Source: Pelagibacterales bacterium SAG-MED20
GTDB lineage: Bacteria > Pseudomonadota > Alphaproteobacteria > Pelagibacterales > Pelagibacteraceae
Length of the DNA: 64,000 nucleotides
Assembly (NCBI GenBank): GCA_014653975.1
Contig: JACWDR010000001.1
Location: 180,944-244,943, forward strand
Direction: 5' to 3'
Below the pieces are notes generated by a model, which saw nothing but the letters and a program-made list of their open reading frames with translations, did not search any database and was not told the DNA's origin. Made by a program: the position numbers and the translations under genes. Positions 42,200-50,802 of this stretch are shown here, one piece after another. Each line of letters starts with the position of its first letter. Positions within the stretch are counted from its first letter, which is position 1.

Positions 42200-42628
42200 T
42201 TAATTTTGATTTTGATTATCAGTTGCAACTTTAATTAAAACTTCTACTGATTTAATTTTTTTTCCAGTAATATTTTTTTTTATATTTACAGAATCAATCT
42301 CATCAACTCCGCAATCTATTAACTCATTAGTATCTTCATCAAAAAAATGGTGATGTTCAGTAATATTTGTATCAAAATAGCTTTTGTCGCTATTAATTGA
42401 AATTTCTTTTAAATATCCTTTTTTTTTAAATGCATGAACAGTATTATAAACTGTAGCTAAAGAAATTTTTTCACTCAATTTTTCCTCAATAATTTTAGCA
42501 AGATCATCAATTGTAAAGTGAAATGTTTTTTCAGGTGTAAATAGCACTTCACATATTTTGATTCTTTGTCTAGTTGGTCTTAAGCCAGATAATCTTAATT
42601 TTTCGGTAAAAATGTTTAAATTAGTCAT
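42200..42628 (-). CDS. irr: Fur-family iron response regulator (Irr)
   Basis: A 142-residue metalloregulator. It fits the Irr branch rather than Fur: GLRPTRQRI at the start of the winged helix, [22 protein letters not shown], and [24 protein letters not shown] with the triple His that in rhizobial Irr binds haem. The haem-regulatory Cys-Pro near the N-terminus of Bradyrhizobium Irr is absent. Irr controls iron and haem genes in response to haem status. It is divergent from fabA, a neighbourhood known from rhizobia, and the gap carries an Irr-box-like palindrome. Confidence 0.85.
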   Translation of the reverse strand: MTNLNIFTEKLRLSGLRPTRQRIKICEVLFTPEKTFHFTIDDLAKIIEEKLSEKISLATVYNTVHAFKKKGYLKEISINSDKSYFDTNITEHHHFFDEDTNELIDCGVDEIDSVNIKKNITGKKIKSVEVLIKVATDNQNQN

Positions 42629-42633
42629 TATTG

Positions 42634-42650
42634 TTTATAACAATTCTAAA
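42634..42650. promoter_or_regulatory. Irr-box-like palindrome in the irr-fabA gap
   Basis: TTTATAA-CAA-TTCTAAA differs from the Irr iron-control element TTTAGAA-N3-TTCTAAA (recalled from rhizobia) at one position of 14. It lies 6-22 bases upstream of the irr start codon, where binding could autoregulate irr and also affect fabA. Confidence 0.55.
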
Positions 42651-42702
42651 CTATTTCTATATTATAATCTTAATAAATCAAGTATTAAAGGAGCTTAAAA
42701 TT

Positions 42703-43203
42703 ATGAAAAAAAACTCATTCACCTATGAAGATCTAATAAGCTGCGGAAAAGGGGAGCTTTTTGGACCAGGAAATGCAAAATTACCTCTTCCACCAATGCT
42801 CATGTTTGATAGAATAACAGAAATCAATGATCATGGCGGTGAATTTAAAAAAGGCCTTATAAAAGCAGAATTAGACATCAAAGACGATCTTTGGTTTTTT
42901 GATTGTCATTTTAAAGAAGATCCAGTTATGCCAGGATGCTTAGGTTTAGATGCTATGTGGCAGTTAGTTGGTTTTTACTTAGGTTGGCTTGGAAATCCAG
43001 GTAAAGGTCGAGCTTTAGGGGTAAGCACTGTAAAGTTTACTGGTGAAGTTTTAAAAAATGTAAAAAAAGCAACATATATAATTTATATGAAAAAAATTAT
43101 GTCACCAGGTGGTACATCAGTTGGTTTAGCTAATGGTTTATTATATGCTGATGATAAGAAAATTTATTCTGCAGAGAATTTAAAAGTGGGGTTATTTAAA
43201 TAA
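42703..43203 (+). CDS. fabA: 3-hydroxydecanoyl-ACP dehydratase/isomerase
   Basis: This enzyme dehydrates 3-hydroxyacyl-ACP and isomerises the C10 product, committing chains to unsaturated fatty acids. The start is [11 protein letters not shown] at 42703, with AAAGGAG ten bases upstream; the longer track ORF runs into the divergent promoter region. The 166-residue length fits FabA. The active-site His is in [23 protein letters not shown]. The stop abuts fabB. Confidence 0.95.
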   Translation: MKKNSFTYEDLISCGKGELFGPGNAKLPLPPMLMFDRITEINDHGGEFKKGLIKAELDIKDDLWFFDCHFKEDPVMPGCLGLDAMWQLVGFYLGWLGNPGKGRALGVSTVKFTGEVLKNVKKATYIIYMKKIMSPGGTSVGLANGLLYADDKKIYSAENLKVGLFK

Positions 43204-44414
43204 TGAGAAGAGTAGTTGTTACAGGTTTAGGAATTGTTTCTTGTTTGGGTAATAATCAAGAAGAAGTTCATCAATCACTATTAAATTCAAAATCAGGAAT
43301 TTCATATTCAGAAGAATATAAAGAACATAATTTAAAAAGTCATATTCATGGTAAGCCAAATATAAAACTTGAAGATCACATCGATAGAAAAACAATAAGA
43401 TTTATGGGATCAGGATCTGCTTATAATTATATAGCAATGAAAGAGGCAATTCAAGATTCTGGATTAGATGAAAGTGATGTTAGTAATTTCAAAACTGGGA
43501 TTGTTATGGGTTCTGGTGGACCTTCAATTGAAAACGTAATTGTTGCGGCAGACAAGACTAGAGCTAAAACTCCAAAATTAATGGGACCGTTTATTGTTCC
43601 AAGAACTATGGCAAGTACGGCATCTGCAACTCTTGCTGTTCCATTTAAAATTAGGGGAACCAATTATACAATGAGCTCTGCCTGTGCTACGAGCGGACAC
43701 TGTATTGGAAATTCAATGGAACTAATTCAAATGGGAAAACAAGATATTGTTTTTGCAGGTGGCAGTGAAGAATTACATTGGGCAATGACAGCTATGTTTG
43801 ATGCAATGACTGCATTATCTTCTAAATATAATGATGCACCTGAAACTGCCTCTAGAGCTTATGACAAAACTAGAGATGGTTTCGTAATCGCTGGTGGTGG
43901 TGGAGTGTTAGTTCTTGAGGAATACGAACATGCCAAGGCTAGAGGTGCTAAAATTTACGCAGAATTAACAGGTTACGGAGCAACTTCAGATGGATATGAT
44001 ATGGTGGCGCCGTCGGGTGAAGGCGCTGTGAGATGCATGAAAATGGCAATGGCAACTGCTAAAAATAAAGTTGATTATATTAATACTCATGGAACTTCTA
44101 CTCCAGTTGGAGACATCACAGAGTTAAACGCCGTTAAAAATACTTTTGGAGATAATATTCCAAAAATTAGTTCAACAAAATCTTTATCAGGTCACCCTTT
44201 AGGAGCAGCATCAGTGCATGAGGCTATCTATTCTTTAATTATGATGAAAAATAATTTCATTGCTGGATCAGCAAACATTAATGAAATGGATGAAGATGCC
44301 AAAAAATTTCCAATAGTTGTAAAAACAGAGACGAGTGTTAATTTAAATACAGTAATGTCTAATAGTTTTGGTTTTGGTGGAACCAACGCTGCTTTAATTT
44401 TTGAGAAAGTATAA
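43203..44414 (+). CDS. fabB: 3-oxoacyl-ACP synthase I
   Basis: A 403-residue condensing enzyme that elongates, in particular, the cis-unsaturated intermediates produced by FabA. Nucleophile: Cys in [14 protein letters not shown] (about 161). The two His are in [11 protein letters not shown] and [13 protein letters not shown]. The end [13 protein letters not shown] is typical. The start shares a base with the fabA stop. Gene order irr-fabA-fabB-fabI is shared with rhizobia, from recall. Confidence 0.95.
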   Translation: MRRVVVTGLGIVSCLGNNQEEVHQSLLNSKSGISYSEEYKEHNLKSHIHGKPNIKLEDHIDRKTIRFMGSGSAYNYIAMKEAIQDSGLDESDVSNFKTGIVMGSGGPSIENVIVAADKTRAKTPKLMGPFIVPRTMASTASATLAVPFKIRGTNYTMSSACATSGHCIGNSMELIQMGKQDIVFAGGSEELHWAMTAMFDAMTALSSKYNDAPETASRAYDKTRDGFVIAGGGGVLVLEEYEHAKARGAKIYAELTGYGATSDGYDMVAPSGEGAVRCMKMAMATAKNKVDYINTHGTSTPVGDITELNAVKNTFGDNIPKISSTKSLSGHPLGAASVHEAIYSLIMMKNNFIAGSANINEMDEDAKKFPIVVKTETSVNLNTVMSNSFGFGGTNAALIFEKV

Positions 44415-44416
44415 TA

Positions 44417-45202
44417 ATGAGTTTAATGAAAGGTAAAAAAGGATTAATCATGGGTGTTGCCAATGAAAGATCAATCGCTTGGGGTATTTCACAAAAACTT
44501 GCTGAAGCTGGAGCAGAGCTTGCATTCACTTACCTAGGTGATGCTTTAAAAAAAAGAGTAATTCCTTTAGCAGAAAAACTAAGTTCAAAAGCAACATTTA
44601 GTTGTGATGTTGAAAACAAAGAAGAAGTAATAAAACTTTTTGAAGATATTAAATCACAGTGGGGTGAAATCGATTTTGTAGTCCATGCAGTAGCTTTCTC
44701 TGACAAATCAGAATTATCAGGTGAATATTTAAACACAACTAGAGAAAACTTTTTAAGAAGTATGTTAATCTCATGTTTTTCTTTTACTGAAGTTGCAAAA
44801 GAAGCATCTAAAGTGATGAAAGATGGTGGCAGTATGTTAACTTTAACTTACGAGTCTACTAAAGCTATTCCAAATTATAATGTAATGGGTGTTTGTAAAT
44901 CAGCTCTTGAAGCAAGTGTTAAATACCTTGCCAGAGATCTTGGTGCTAAGGGAATGAGAGTAAATGCTATTAGCGCTGGACCCATTAAGACATTAGCAGC
45001 TTCTGCTATTGGAGATGCCAAATTCTTATATAAGTGGAATGAAGACCATTCTTTTCTAAAAAGAAACGTAGATATTCATGATGTTGGGAATTCAGCATTA
45101 TATCTACTAAGTGAACTTGCAAACGGCGTTACTGGTGAAATTCACTATGTAGATGCTGGATATAATAAGGTTGGGATGCCAGATCCTAAAAATATCAGAT
45201 AA
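44417..45202 (+). CDS. fabI: Enoyl-ACP reductase (NADH)
   Basis: A 261-residue short-chain-dehydrogenase-type enzyme for the last step of each fatty-acid elongation cycle. NAD binding: KGLIMGVANERSIAWGIS, the FabI hallmark. The catalytic Tyr-x6-Lys is YNVMGVCK, preceded by LTLTYEST. The C-terminal VTGEIHYVDAGYN is conserved. Two bases separate it from fabB. The triclosan-type inhibitor pocket would be the usual one, as nothing unusual is visible. Confidence 0.95.
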   Translation: MSLMKGKKGLIMGVANERSIAWGISQKLAEAGAELAFTYLGDALKKRVIPLAEKLSSKATFSCDVENKEEVIKLFEDIKSQWGEIDFVVHAVAFSDKSELSGEYLNTTRENFLRSMLISCFSFTEVAKEASKVMKDGGSMLTLTYESTKAIPNYNVMGVCKSALEASVKYLARDLGAKGMRVNAISAGPIKTLAASAIGDAKFLYKWNEDHSFLKRNVDIHDVGNSALYLLSELANGVTGEIHYVDAGYNKVGMPDPKNIR

Positions 45203-45245
45203 AAAGTACAATTCAACTTAGAAAAAAGCTGTCTTCACTGCGCCA

Positions 45246-45276
45246 ACTTTTACACTGTCAAACATTATGTAAAAGT
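45246..45276. promoter_or_regulatory. Inverted repeat before the cupredoxin gene
   Basis: ACTTTTACA (45246-45254) and TGTAAAAGT (45268-45276) form a perfect nine-pair inverted repeat around 13 bases, ending 12 bases before the start codon. It could be an operator or an mRNA hairpin. No adjacent regulator gene suggests which. Confidence 0.4.
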
Positions 45277-45288
45277 CTAGGATAGAGT

Positions 45289-45786
45289 ATGTATAAAATT
45301 ATATTGTTATTTATTTTAATACCAAACATCTCCATTGCTGGATCAATGAATATAATAGGTGAAAAAGGAAACCCAGCTGACGTTTCTAAAGTTATCAAAG
45401 TTAAAATGTATGATAATTATTATGAACCAAGTAAATTTAAAGTATTAAAAGATCAGACAATCAAATTTATTGTTTATAACCATGGAGAGCTAGTTCATGA
45501 GTTTAATATTGCTACTAAAGAAATGCATCTTAAACATCAGCCAGAAATGATGAAGATGGTGGAAAATGAGATATTATTAATTGATAAAATTGATAGAAAA
45601 AAAATGATAGAATTATCAAAAAAAGATCATTCAATGGGTCATTCACACTCTAATAGTGTTTTGCTAGAACCAAGACAAAGTGCTGAATTAATTTGGAAAT
45701 TCAATACTGACGCGGAGCTTGAGGCGGCTTGCAACGTACCAGGTCACTACGAAGCCGGCATGATTGCAAAAATAAATAATATGTAA
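45289..45786 (+). CDS. Exported cupredoxin-like copper protein
   Basis: A 165-residue periplasmic protein with a short signal peptide (MYKIILLFILIPNISIA). The cupredoxin copper ligands are visible: His in NHGELVHEFNI, then Cys, His and Met in AACNVPGHYEAGM, giving a type 1 (blue) copper site. A His/Met-rich insertion (EMHLKHQPEMMKM and SKKDHSMGHSHSN) could bind extra copper. Such proteins carry electrons or handle copper. Partner is unknown. It lies after fabI and before a terminator shared with pnp. Confidence 0.87.
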   Translation: MYKIILLFILIPNISIAGSMNIIGEKGNPADVSKVIKVKMYDNYYEPSKFKVLKDQTIKFIVYNHGELVHEFNIATKEMHLKHQPEMMKMVENEILLIDKIDRKKMIELSKKDHSMGHSHSNSVLLEPRQSAELIWKFNTDAELEAACNVPGHYEAGMIAKINNM

Positions 45787-45788
45787 TT

Positions 45789-45816
45789 AAAAAGGGGCAT
45801 TTTAAAACCCCCTTTA
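45789..45816. terminator. Terminator shared by cupredoxin gene and pnp
   Basis: AAAGGGG (45791-45797) pairs with CCCCTTT (45809-45815). On the minus strand, after pnp, it is followed by five T residues, a good intrinsic terminator. On the plus strand the T run is short, so it may act in both directions with different strength. Confidence 0.8.
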
Positions 45817-45819
45817 AAT

Positions 45820-47892
45820 TTATTCAGCAGCTTGTTTCATAGAAAGTTTAACTTTACCTCTATCGAAACCAATTACTTTAACTTTTACTTCGTCACCTTC
45901 TTTAACAACATCAGTAACTTTTTCTACTCTTTTAGGAGCAAGTTCTGAAATATGAACAAGACCATCTTGTTTACCTAAGAAGTTAACAAATGCACCAAAC
46001 TCCATAATTTTCATTACTTTGCCTGAGTAAATTTTATTAAGTTCAGCTTTTGCAGTGATGTCTTTAATAAACTGCATAGCAATATTTCTAGACTCTTCAT
46101 CTGGAGCAGCAACTGTCACAACCCCTTCATCATTCACATCAACTTTTGCACCTGATTTTTCAACAATCTCTCTAATTGTTGCACCACCTTTTCCAATCAC
46201 AGCTGCGATATCTTTTTTATCAACAGTTATTTGTTCCATTTTTGGAGTGTGTTGTCCAACATCAGCTCTTGATTCACTTAAAGCTTTATTCATTTCACCT
46301 AAGATATGAATTCTTCCATCTTTAGCCTGCTTTAAAGCCTGCTCCATGATTTCAAAAGTGATACCTGTAATTTTGATATCCATTTGAAGTGAAGTAATTC
46401 CATCTTTAGTTCCAGCAACTTTAAAGTCCATGTCACCTAAGTGATCTTCATCACCTAAAATATCTGATAGGACACTAAAATCATCCCCTTCTTTAATTAA
46501 ACCCATTGCAATACCTGCAACTGGCTCTTTGATTGGAACACCAGCATCCATTAATGCTAATGATGCACCACAAACAGTAGCCATTGAAGAAGAACCATTA
46601 GATTCTGTAATCTCTGAAACTATTCTAAAAGTGTATGGAAACGACTCTTTTGAAGGCAATGAAGAGTTAATTGCTCTCCAAGCTAATTTACCATGACCGA
46701 TTTCACGTCTTCCAGTTCCAATTCTACCAGTTTCACCAACTGAAAAAGGAGGAAAATTGTAGTGAAGCATAAATCGTTCTCTCTGAAGACCATCTAAACT
46801 CTCAATTCTTTGTTCATCATCAGATGTACCCAAAGTAGTAACAACAATTGCTTGTGTTTCTCCTCTAGTAAACAAAGCAGAACCGTGAGTTCTTGGTAAT
46901 ACACCAACTTCGCATGAAATAGGTCTTACATCAGATAATCCTCTACCATCAATTCTATTTTTGTTTTTAAGAATATCAGTTCTAACAATTTTCTTTTCTA
47001 GATTTTTAAGTTGAGAGTTAACATCAAGATCAGAATAATTTTCATTTTCTTCAAAAAGCTTTTTAGCTTTATCGGTAATTTCTGAAATTTGATTTGATCT
47101 ATCCTGCTTATCTCTTGTTGCAAAAGCTTTTGTTAAATCTGCTGTAAAAGTTTCCTCAAGTTTTTGCTTAACTTCAGATAAATCTTTTTTCTCAACAGTC
47201 CACTCTGGTTTTCTGCACTCTTTTGCAAGTTCCTCAATCATTTCGATTACTGGAACAAATCCTTCGTGTCCAAATTTAACTGCAGCTAACATTACTTCTT
47301 CTGATAAACCTTTAGTTTCAGACTCAACCATAAGCACCGCATCTTTTGTGCCTGCTACAACTAAATCTAAACTTGAGTTTTCTAACTCAGCTTTTGATGG
47401 GTTAAGAATATACTTACCATCAACATAACCTACTCTAGAAGCTCCTACAGGTCCCATAAATGGCATTCCTGAGATAGCTAATGCTGCTGATGAAGCAGTG
47501 ATTGCTAGAATATCTGGTTGGTTTTCTTTGTCATATGAAATCACTGTTGGTAACAACTGTACTTCATTTTTAAATTCATCAGGGAACAAAGGTCTAATTG
47601 GTCTATCAATTAATCTAGAAATTAAAGTTTCACTCTCAGTTGGTCTTGCTTCTCTTTTGAAATAACCACCAGGGATTTTTCCGCCAGCATAATATTTTTC
47701 TTGGTAGTTAACTGATAGTGGAAAGTAATCCATATCTGGATTAACTTTCTTTGCGCCTACCACTGTTGCTAAAATAACTGTTTCACCGCATGAAGCGATG
47801 ATTGCTCCGTCTGCCTGTCTTGCTACTTTGCCTGTTTCTAAACTTATTTTCTTTCCTGCTACTTCTATTTCTTTCTTATATACTTTAAACAT
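45820..47892 (-). CDS. pnp: Polyribonucleotide nucleotidyltransferase
   Basis: This 690-residue phosphorolytic exoribonuclease degrades mRNA from the 3' end and is a degradosome member. Two RNase PH-like domains (one with [20 protein letters not shown], and [16 protein letters not shown] for metal binding) are followed by KH ([22 protein letters not shown]) and S1 ([28 protein letters not shown]) domains. Length is normal. It lies downstream of rpsO as in most proteobacteria. The 59-base gap to rpsO contains a purine-rich repeat. Confidence 0.96.
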   Translation of the reverse strand: MFKVYKKEIEVAGKKISLETGKVARQADGAIIASCGETVILATVVGAKKVNPDMDYFPLSVNYQEKYYAGGKIPGGYFKREARPTESETLISRLIDRPIRPLFPDEFKNEVQLLPTVISYDKENQPDILAITASSAALAISGMPFMGPVGASRVGYVDGKYILNPSKAELENSSLDLVVAGTKDAVLMVESETKGLSEEVMLAAVKFGHEGFVPVIEMIEELAKECRKPEWTVEKKDLSEVKQKLEETFTADLTKAFATRDKQDRSNQISEITDKAKKLFEENENYSDLDVNSQLKNLEKKIVRTDILKNKNRIDGRGLSDVRPISCEVGVLPRTHGSALFTRGETQAIVVTTLGTSDDEQRIESLDGLQRERFMLHYNFPPFSVGETGRIGTGRREIGHGKLAWRAINSSLPSKESFPYTFRIVSEITESNGSSSMATVCGASLALMDAGVPIKEPVAGIAMGLIKEGDDFSVLSDILGDEDHLGDMDFKVAGTKDGITSLQMDIKITGITFEIMEQALKQAKDGRIHILGEMNKALSESRADVGQHTPKMEQITVDKKDIAAVIGKGGATIREIVEKSGAKVDVNDEGVVTVAAPDEESRNIAMQFIKDITAKAELNKIYSGKVMKIMEFGAFVNFLGKQDGLVHISELAPKRVEKVTDVVKEGDEVKVKVIGFDRGKVKLSMKQAAE

Positions 47893-47940
47893 TTCATTTC
47901 CATTTCGTTTCGTTCGTTTCGTTCCATTCCGTTCTATCTA
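47893..47940 (-). repeat. Purine-rich short tandem repeat in the pnp leader
   Basis: On the minus strand the pnp leader has repeated CGAAA/GGAA units (GGAATGGAACGAAACG and so on) directly before the start codon. It could be a polymerised ribosome-site-like element or a protein/RNase target, as pnp is autoregulated through its leader in E. coli. Confidence 0.5.
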
Positions 47941-47951
47941 TCTTGATTTTG

Positions 47952-48200
47952 TTATTTTCTTAAATTCAATTTCGACAGTACATTTTTGTAAGAATCCATT
48001 TTATTCTTCTTTAGGTATTCTAACAGTTTCTTTCTTCTATTTACTGCTCTTAACAAACCCACCGAAGAATGCTTATCTTTTTTAAATTCTTTAATATGTT
48101 TTGAAAGAGTTTCAATTTTGTCTGTTAATAATGCAATTTGTACTTCTGAAGAACCAGTGTCCTTCTCATGCATTTTTAATCCTTCTGTTTTATTCGTCAT
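47952..48200 (-). CDS. rpsO: Ribosomal protein S15
   Basis: An 82-residue primary rRNA-binding protein of the 30S subunit. The core DTGSSEVQIALLTDKIETLSKHIKEFKKDKHSSVGLL with RRKKLLEYLKK is diagnostic. It is slightly shorter than the usual 89. It precedes pnp and follows rbfA by 13 bases. truB, often between rbfA and rpsO, is missing here. Confidence 0.95.
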   Translation of the reverse strand: MTNKTEGLKMHEKDTGSSEVQIALLTDKIETLSKHIKEFKKDKHSSVGLLRAVNRRKKLLEYLKKNKMDSYKNVLSKLNLRK

Positions 48201-48213
48201 ACTATTTATTTTC

Positions 48214-48582
48214 CTATTTATTTGATTGTTTTATTAAGTTTTCTATTTTTTCTGCGTATTCAAAAGAGTCATCCTTAGTAAAAAGTATCTTTGGTAAATA
48301 TTTCATAATTACTTTTTTAGACAAAACTTTTCTAATTAAAAAAGAATATTCTCTTAATTTTTTAATAACTTCTTCAGCATCTTTTCCTCCTAGAGGTAGT
48401 ACATATGCTTTTGCAATTTTAAGGTCCTGACTCATTTTAACTTCTGTGACTGTGATAGTGTTGGTTTCTAAATTCGGAAGCTTAGCCTCATTTCTAGAAA
48501 AAATCATGCCTAAAGATTGCTTAATCATCTCCCCAACTCGTAATTGCCTTTGTGAAACTGGTTTTCCTATTCTATCAGCCAT
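48214..48582 (-). CDS. rbfA: Ribosome-binding factor A
   Basis: A 122-residue KH-fold protein that helps mature the 16S rRNA 5' end and the 30S subunit. RQLRVGEMIKQSLGMIFSRNE at the start, ITVTEVKMSQDLKIAKAYVLPLG in the middle and LRKVLSKKVIMKYLPKILF-type sequence at the end fit RbfA. The start shares a base with the infB stop (TAATG). Confidence 0.93.
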   Translation of the reverse strand: MADRIGKPVSQRQLRVGEMIKQSLGMIFSRNEAKLPNLETNTITVTEVKMSQDLKIAKAYVLPLGGKDAEEVIKKLREYSFLIRKVLSKKVIMKYLPKILFTKDDSFEYAEKIENLIKQSNK

Positions 48583-50792
48583 TATATTGTTCTCTCCGTT
48601 GAGATAGTGTTATAGGCCTCTATTGTGTCATTTTTCTGAAAATCAATAAAATCTTTGAGTGTAATTCCACATTCTTGACCATTATTAACCTTTTTTGCCT
48701 GATCTTTTTCTCTGAAAATAGTACTAATTTTTCCAGTATAAATGATTGCTCCGTCTCTAATTACCCTAGCATCAGACCCACTGTTTATTTCTCCTTCAGT
48801 TACTTTAGAGCCTGCAACTTTTCCTGTTCCTGAAACTTTAAATATTTCTAAAATCTGTGCCGTTCCTGTAATTGTTTCTTGAACATCTGGAGTAAGAAGT
48901 CCTGACATTCTTTGTTTTATATAATCCAATACCTCATAGATAATATTATAAGACGATATTTTAATTTTTTCATTTTCTGCTAATTTCTTTGCCTCCTTAC
49001 TTGGTTTAACATTAAACGCAATTAAAGCAGCATTAGAGGCTTTAGCTAATGTTACATCAGTTTCTGTTACCATACCAATATCAGATAAAATTATTTTTGG
49101 TTTAACTTCTTCATGGGTGATTTGGTTAATAGCAATTTTAATTGCTTCGGCTGATCCGTGTACATCTGATTTTACAATTATATTTAATTCTGAGGCTGAC
49201 TTATCTGCAAAAGCAGAGTCTTGAGTTGCAAAAGTTAAAGGGTTTTTTCCATCTTTATTTTCTTCTGCTCTATTTTCACTTAATGTTTTTGCTTCTTTTT
49301 CAGAATCTAAGACTATAAAATCATCTCCAGACTTTGCAGCTCCATTTATTCCCAGGATTTCTATAGGTGTTGACGGTGGCGCTTCATCAATATTTTTTCC
49401 CTTGTCATTAATTAAGGCTCTTACTTTACCCCATTTTAATCCACTAACAAAAAAATTACCTTTTTTTACTGTTCCTGAAGTTACTACTATCGTGGCAACT
49501 GCTCCTCTACCTACATCAATTTTAGACTCTAAAACAATACCTGTTGCTTTAGACTCAAAATCTGTTTTTAAATCTAAAATTTCAGCCTGCAATACAATTG
49601 ACTCTACTAATTTATCTAAGTTTTTTTTTGTTTTGGCAGAAATTTCAATCATTAAGGTGTCACCAGATAAATCTTCAGCAATAAGCTCATATTCTAAAAG
49701 TTGGTTTTTAATTTTTTGTGGATCAGCGTCTGGTAAATCGCACTTATTTATTGCAACAACAATTGGAACCTTTGCTGCTTTAGCATGCTTGATTGACTCT
49801 ATTGTTTGGGGCTTAACACCATCGTCTGCTGCAACAACCAATACTACAATATCTGTTAATTTTGATCCTCTTGCTCTCATCTCGGTAAATGCGGCATGGC
49901 CTGGGGTATCTATAAATGTAATTTTATTTGAATCGTGCTCTATTTGATAAGCACCAATGTGTTGAGTTATTCCACCAAACTCACCTGAAACAACATTCGC
50001 ACTTCTTAAAACATCTAATACTGAAGTTTTACCATGGTCTACGTGACCCATTACAGTTACAATCGGGGGTCTGTTTCTTAAATTTTCAGATCTAGACTCC
50101 TTTATTTTTTGAATAATCTCCTCAGCTTTTGTTTCTCGTATTGGGTTATGACCAAATTCTTTTACTAAATATTCAGCAGTATCTGCTGCTAGTGTTTGGT
50201 TAATAGTTACTGTTACACCCATTCCAAACAAATGTTTGATAACATTACTAGATTGTTCGGCCATTCTATTTGATAGCTCCCTAACCGTAATTGCTTCTGG
50301 AATATTTACATCTCTTTTTATTGGCTTCAAACTTTCTTGAATTTCTTCTTTAGTAAGCTCTCTATTTTCCTTTTGCTTGGCTCTTTTAAGTGAGGCCATA
50401 CTTCTTGATCTTGCTTCAATCTCATCACTTAAAGCTCTTGAAACTGTTAATTTTAATTCTCTTTTTTTTGTTACTGATTTTCCTTTATCCACATTTTCGC
50501 CTTTAAGTCTTCTGGTTGCTCTTTGCTCAGCTAATTTACGTTTTTCATAATCATTTGTAATTGGAGAAGATGGCTTAGGTGAAAAAGTAGGTTTTGATGC
50601 AGCACTTCCAGGACTTGTCACAGTTCTTGATCTTACACTTGCAGGTCTACTGAAATTACCCCTTGAAGAAAATTTGTTTGGCTTTTTTTCTATTACAACT
50701 GAATTCTTACTTTGAGTCTTTGCTAACTCTATATTTTCTATAGATTTCTTGGCTATGCCAGAAAGTGTTAGTTTTGTTTTTTTGTTGTCCAT
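48582..50792 (-). CDS. infB: Translation initiation factor IF-2
   Basis: A 736-residue GTPase that brings initiator tRNA to the 30S subunit. The N-terminal region is basic and short compared with E. coli (890 total). GTPase motifs: GHVDHGKTS (G1), DTPGHAAF (G3), NKCD (G4). The C-terminal domains include VKSDVHGSAEAI and the final LKDFIDFQKNDTIEAY. It follows nusA by ten bases. The ylxR gene often found between them is absent. Confidence 0.96.
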   Translation of the reverse strand: MDNKKTKLTLSGIAKKSIENIELAKTQSKNSVVIEKKPNKFSSRGNFSRPASVRSRTVTSPGSAASKPTFSPKPSSPITNDYEKRKLAEQRATRRLKGENVDKGKSVTKKRELKLTVSRALSDEIEARSRSMASLKRAKQKENRELTKEEIQESLKPIKRDVNIPEAITVRELSNRMAEQSSNVIKHLFGMGVTVTINQTLAADTAEYLVKEFGHNPIRETKAEEIIQKIKESRSENLRNRPPIVTVMGHVDHGKTSVLDVLRSANVVSGEFGGITQHIGAYQIEHDSNKITFIDTPGHAAFTEMRARGSKLTDIVVLVVAADDGVKPQTIESIKHAKAAKVPIVVAINKCDLPDADPQKIKNQLLEYELIAEDLSGDTLMIEISAKTKKNLDKLVESIVLQAEILDLKTDFESKATGIVLESKIDVGRGAVATIVVTSGTVKKGNFFVSGLKWGKVRALINDKGKNIDEAPPSTPIEILGINGAAKSGDDFIVLDSEKEAKTLSENRAEENKDGKNPLTFATQDSAFADKSASELNIIVKSDVHGSAEAIKIAINQITHEEVKPKIILSDIGMVTETDVTLAKASNAALIAFNVKPSKEAKKLAENEKIKISSYNIIYEVLDYIKQRMSGLLTPDVQETITGTAQILEIFKVSGTGKVAGSKVTEGEINSGSDARVIRDGAIIYTGKISTIFREKDQAKKVNNGQECGITLKDFIDFQKNDTIEAYNTISTERTI

Positions 50793-50802
50793 ATTTCATT
50801 AC

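Noticed and set aside
49402-49947. Plus-strand ORF of 181 codons inside infB
   Set aside because: Antisense shadow of the IF-2 GTPase region; no independent signals.
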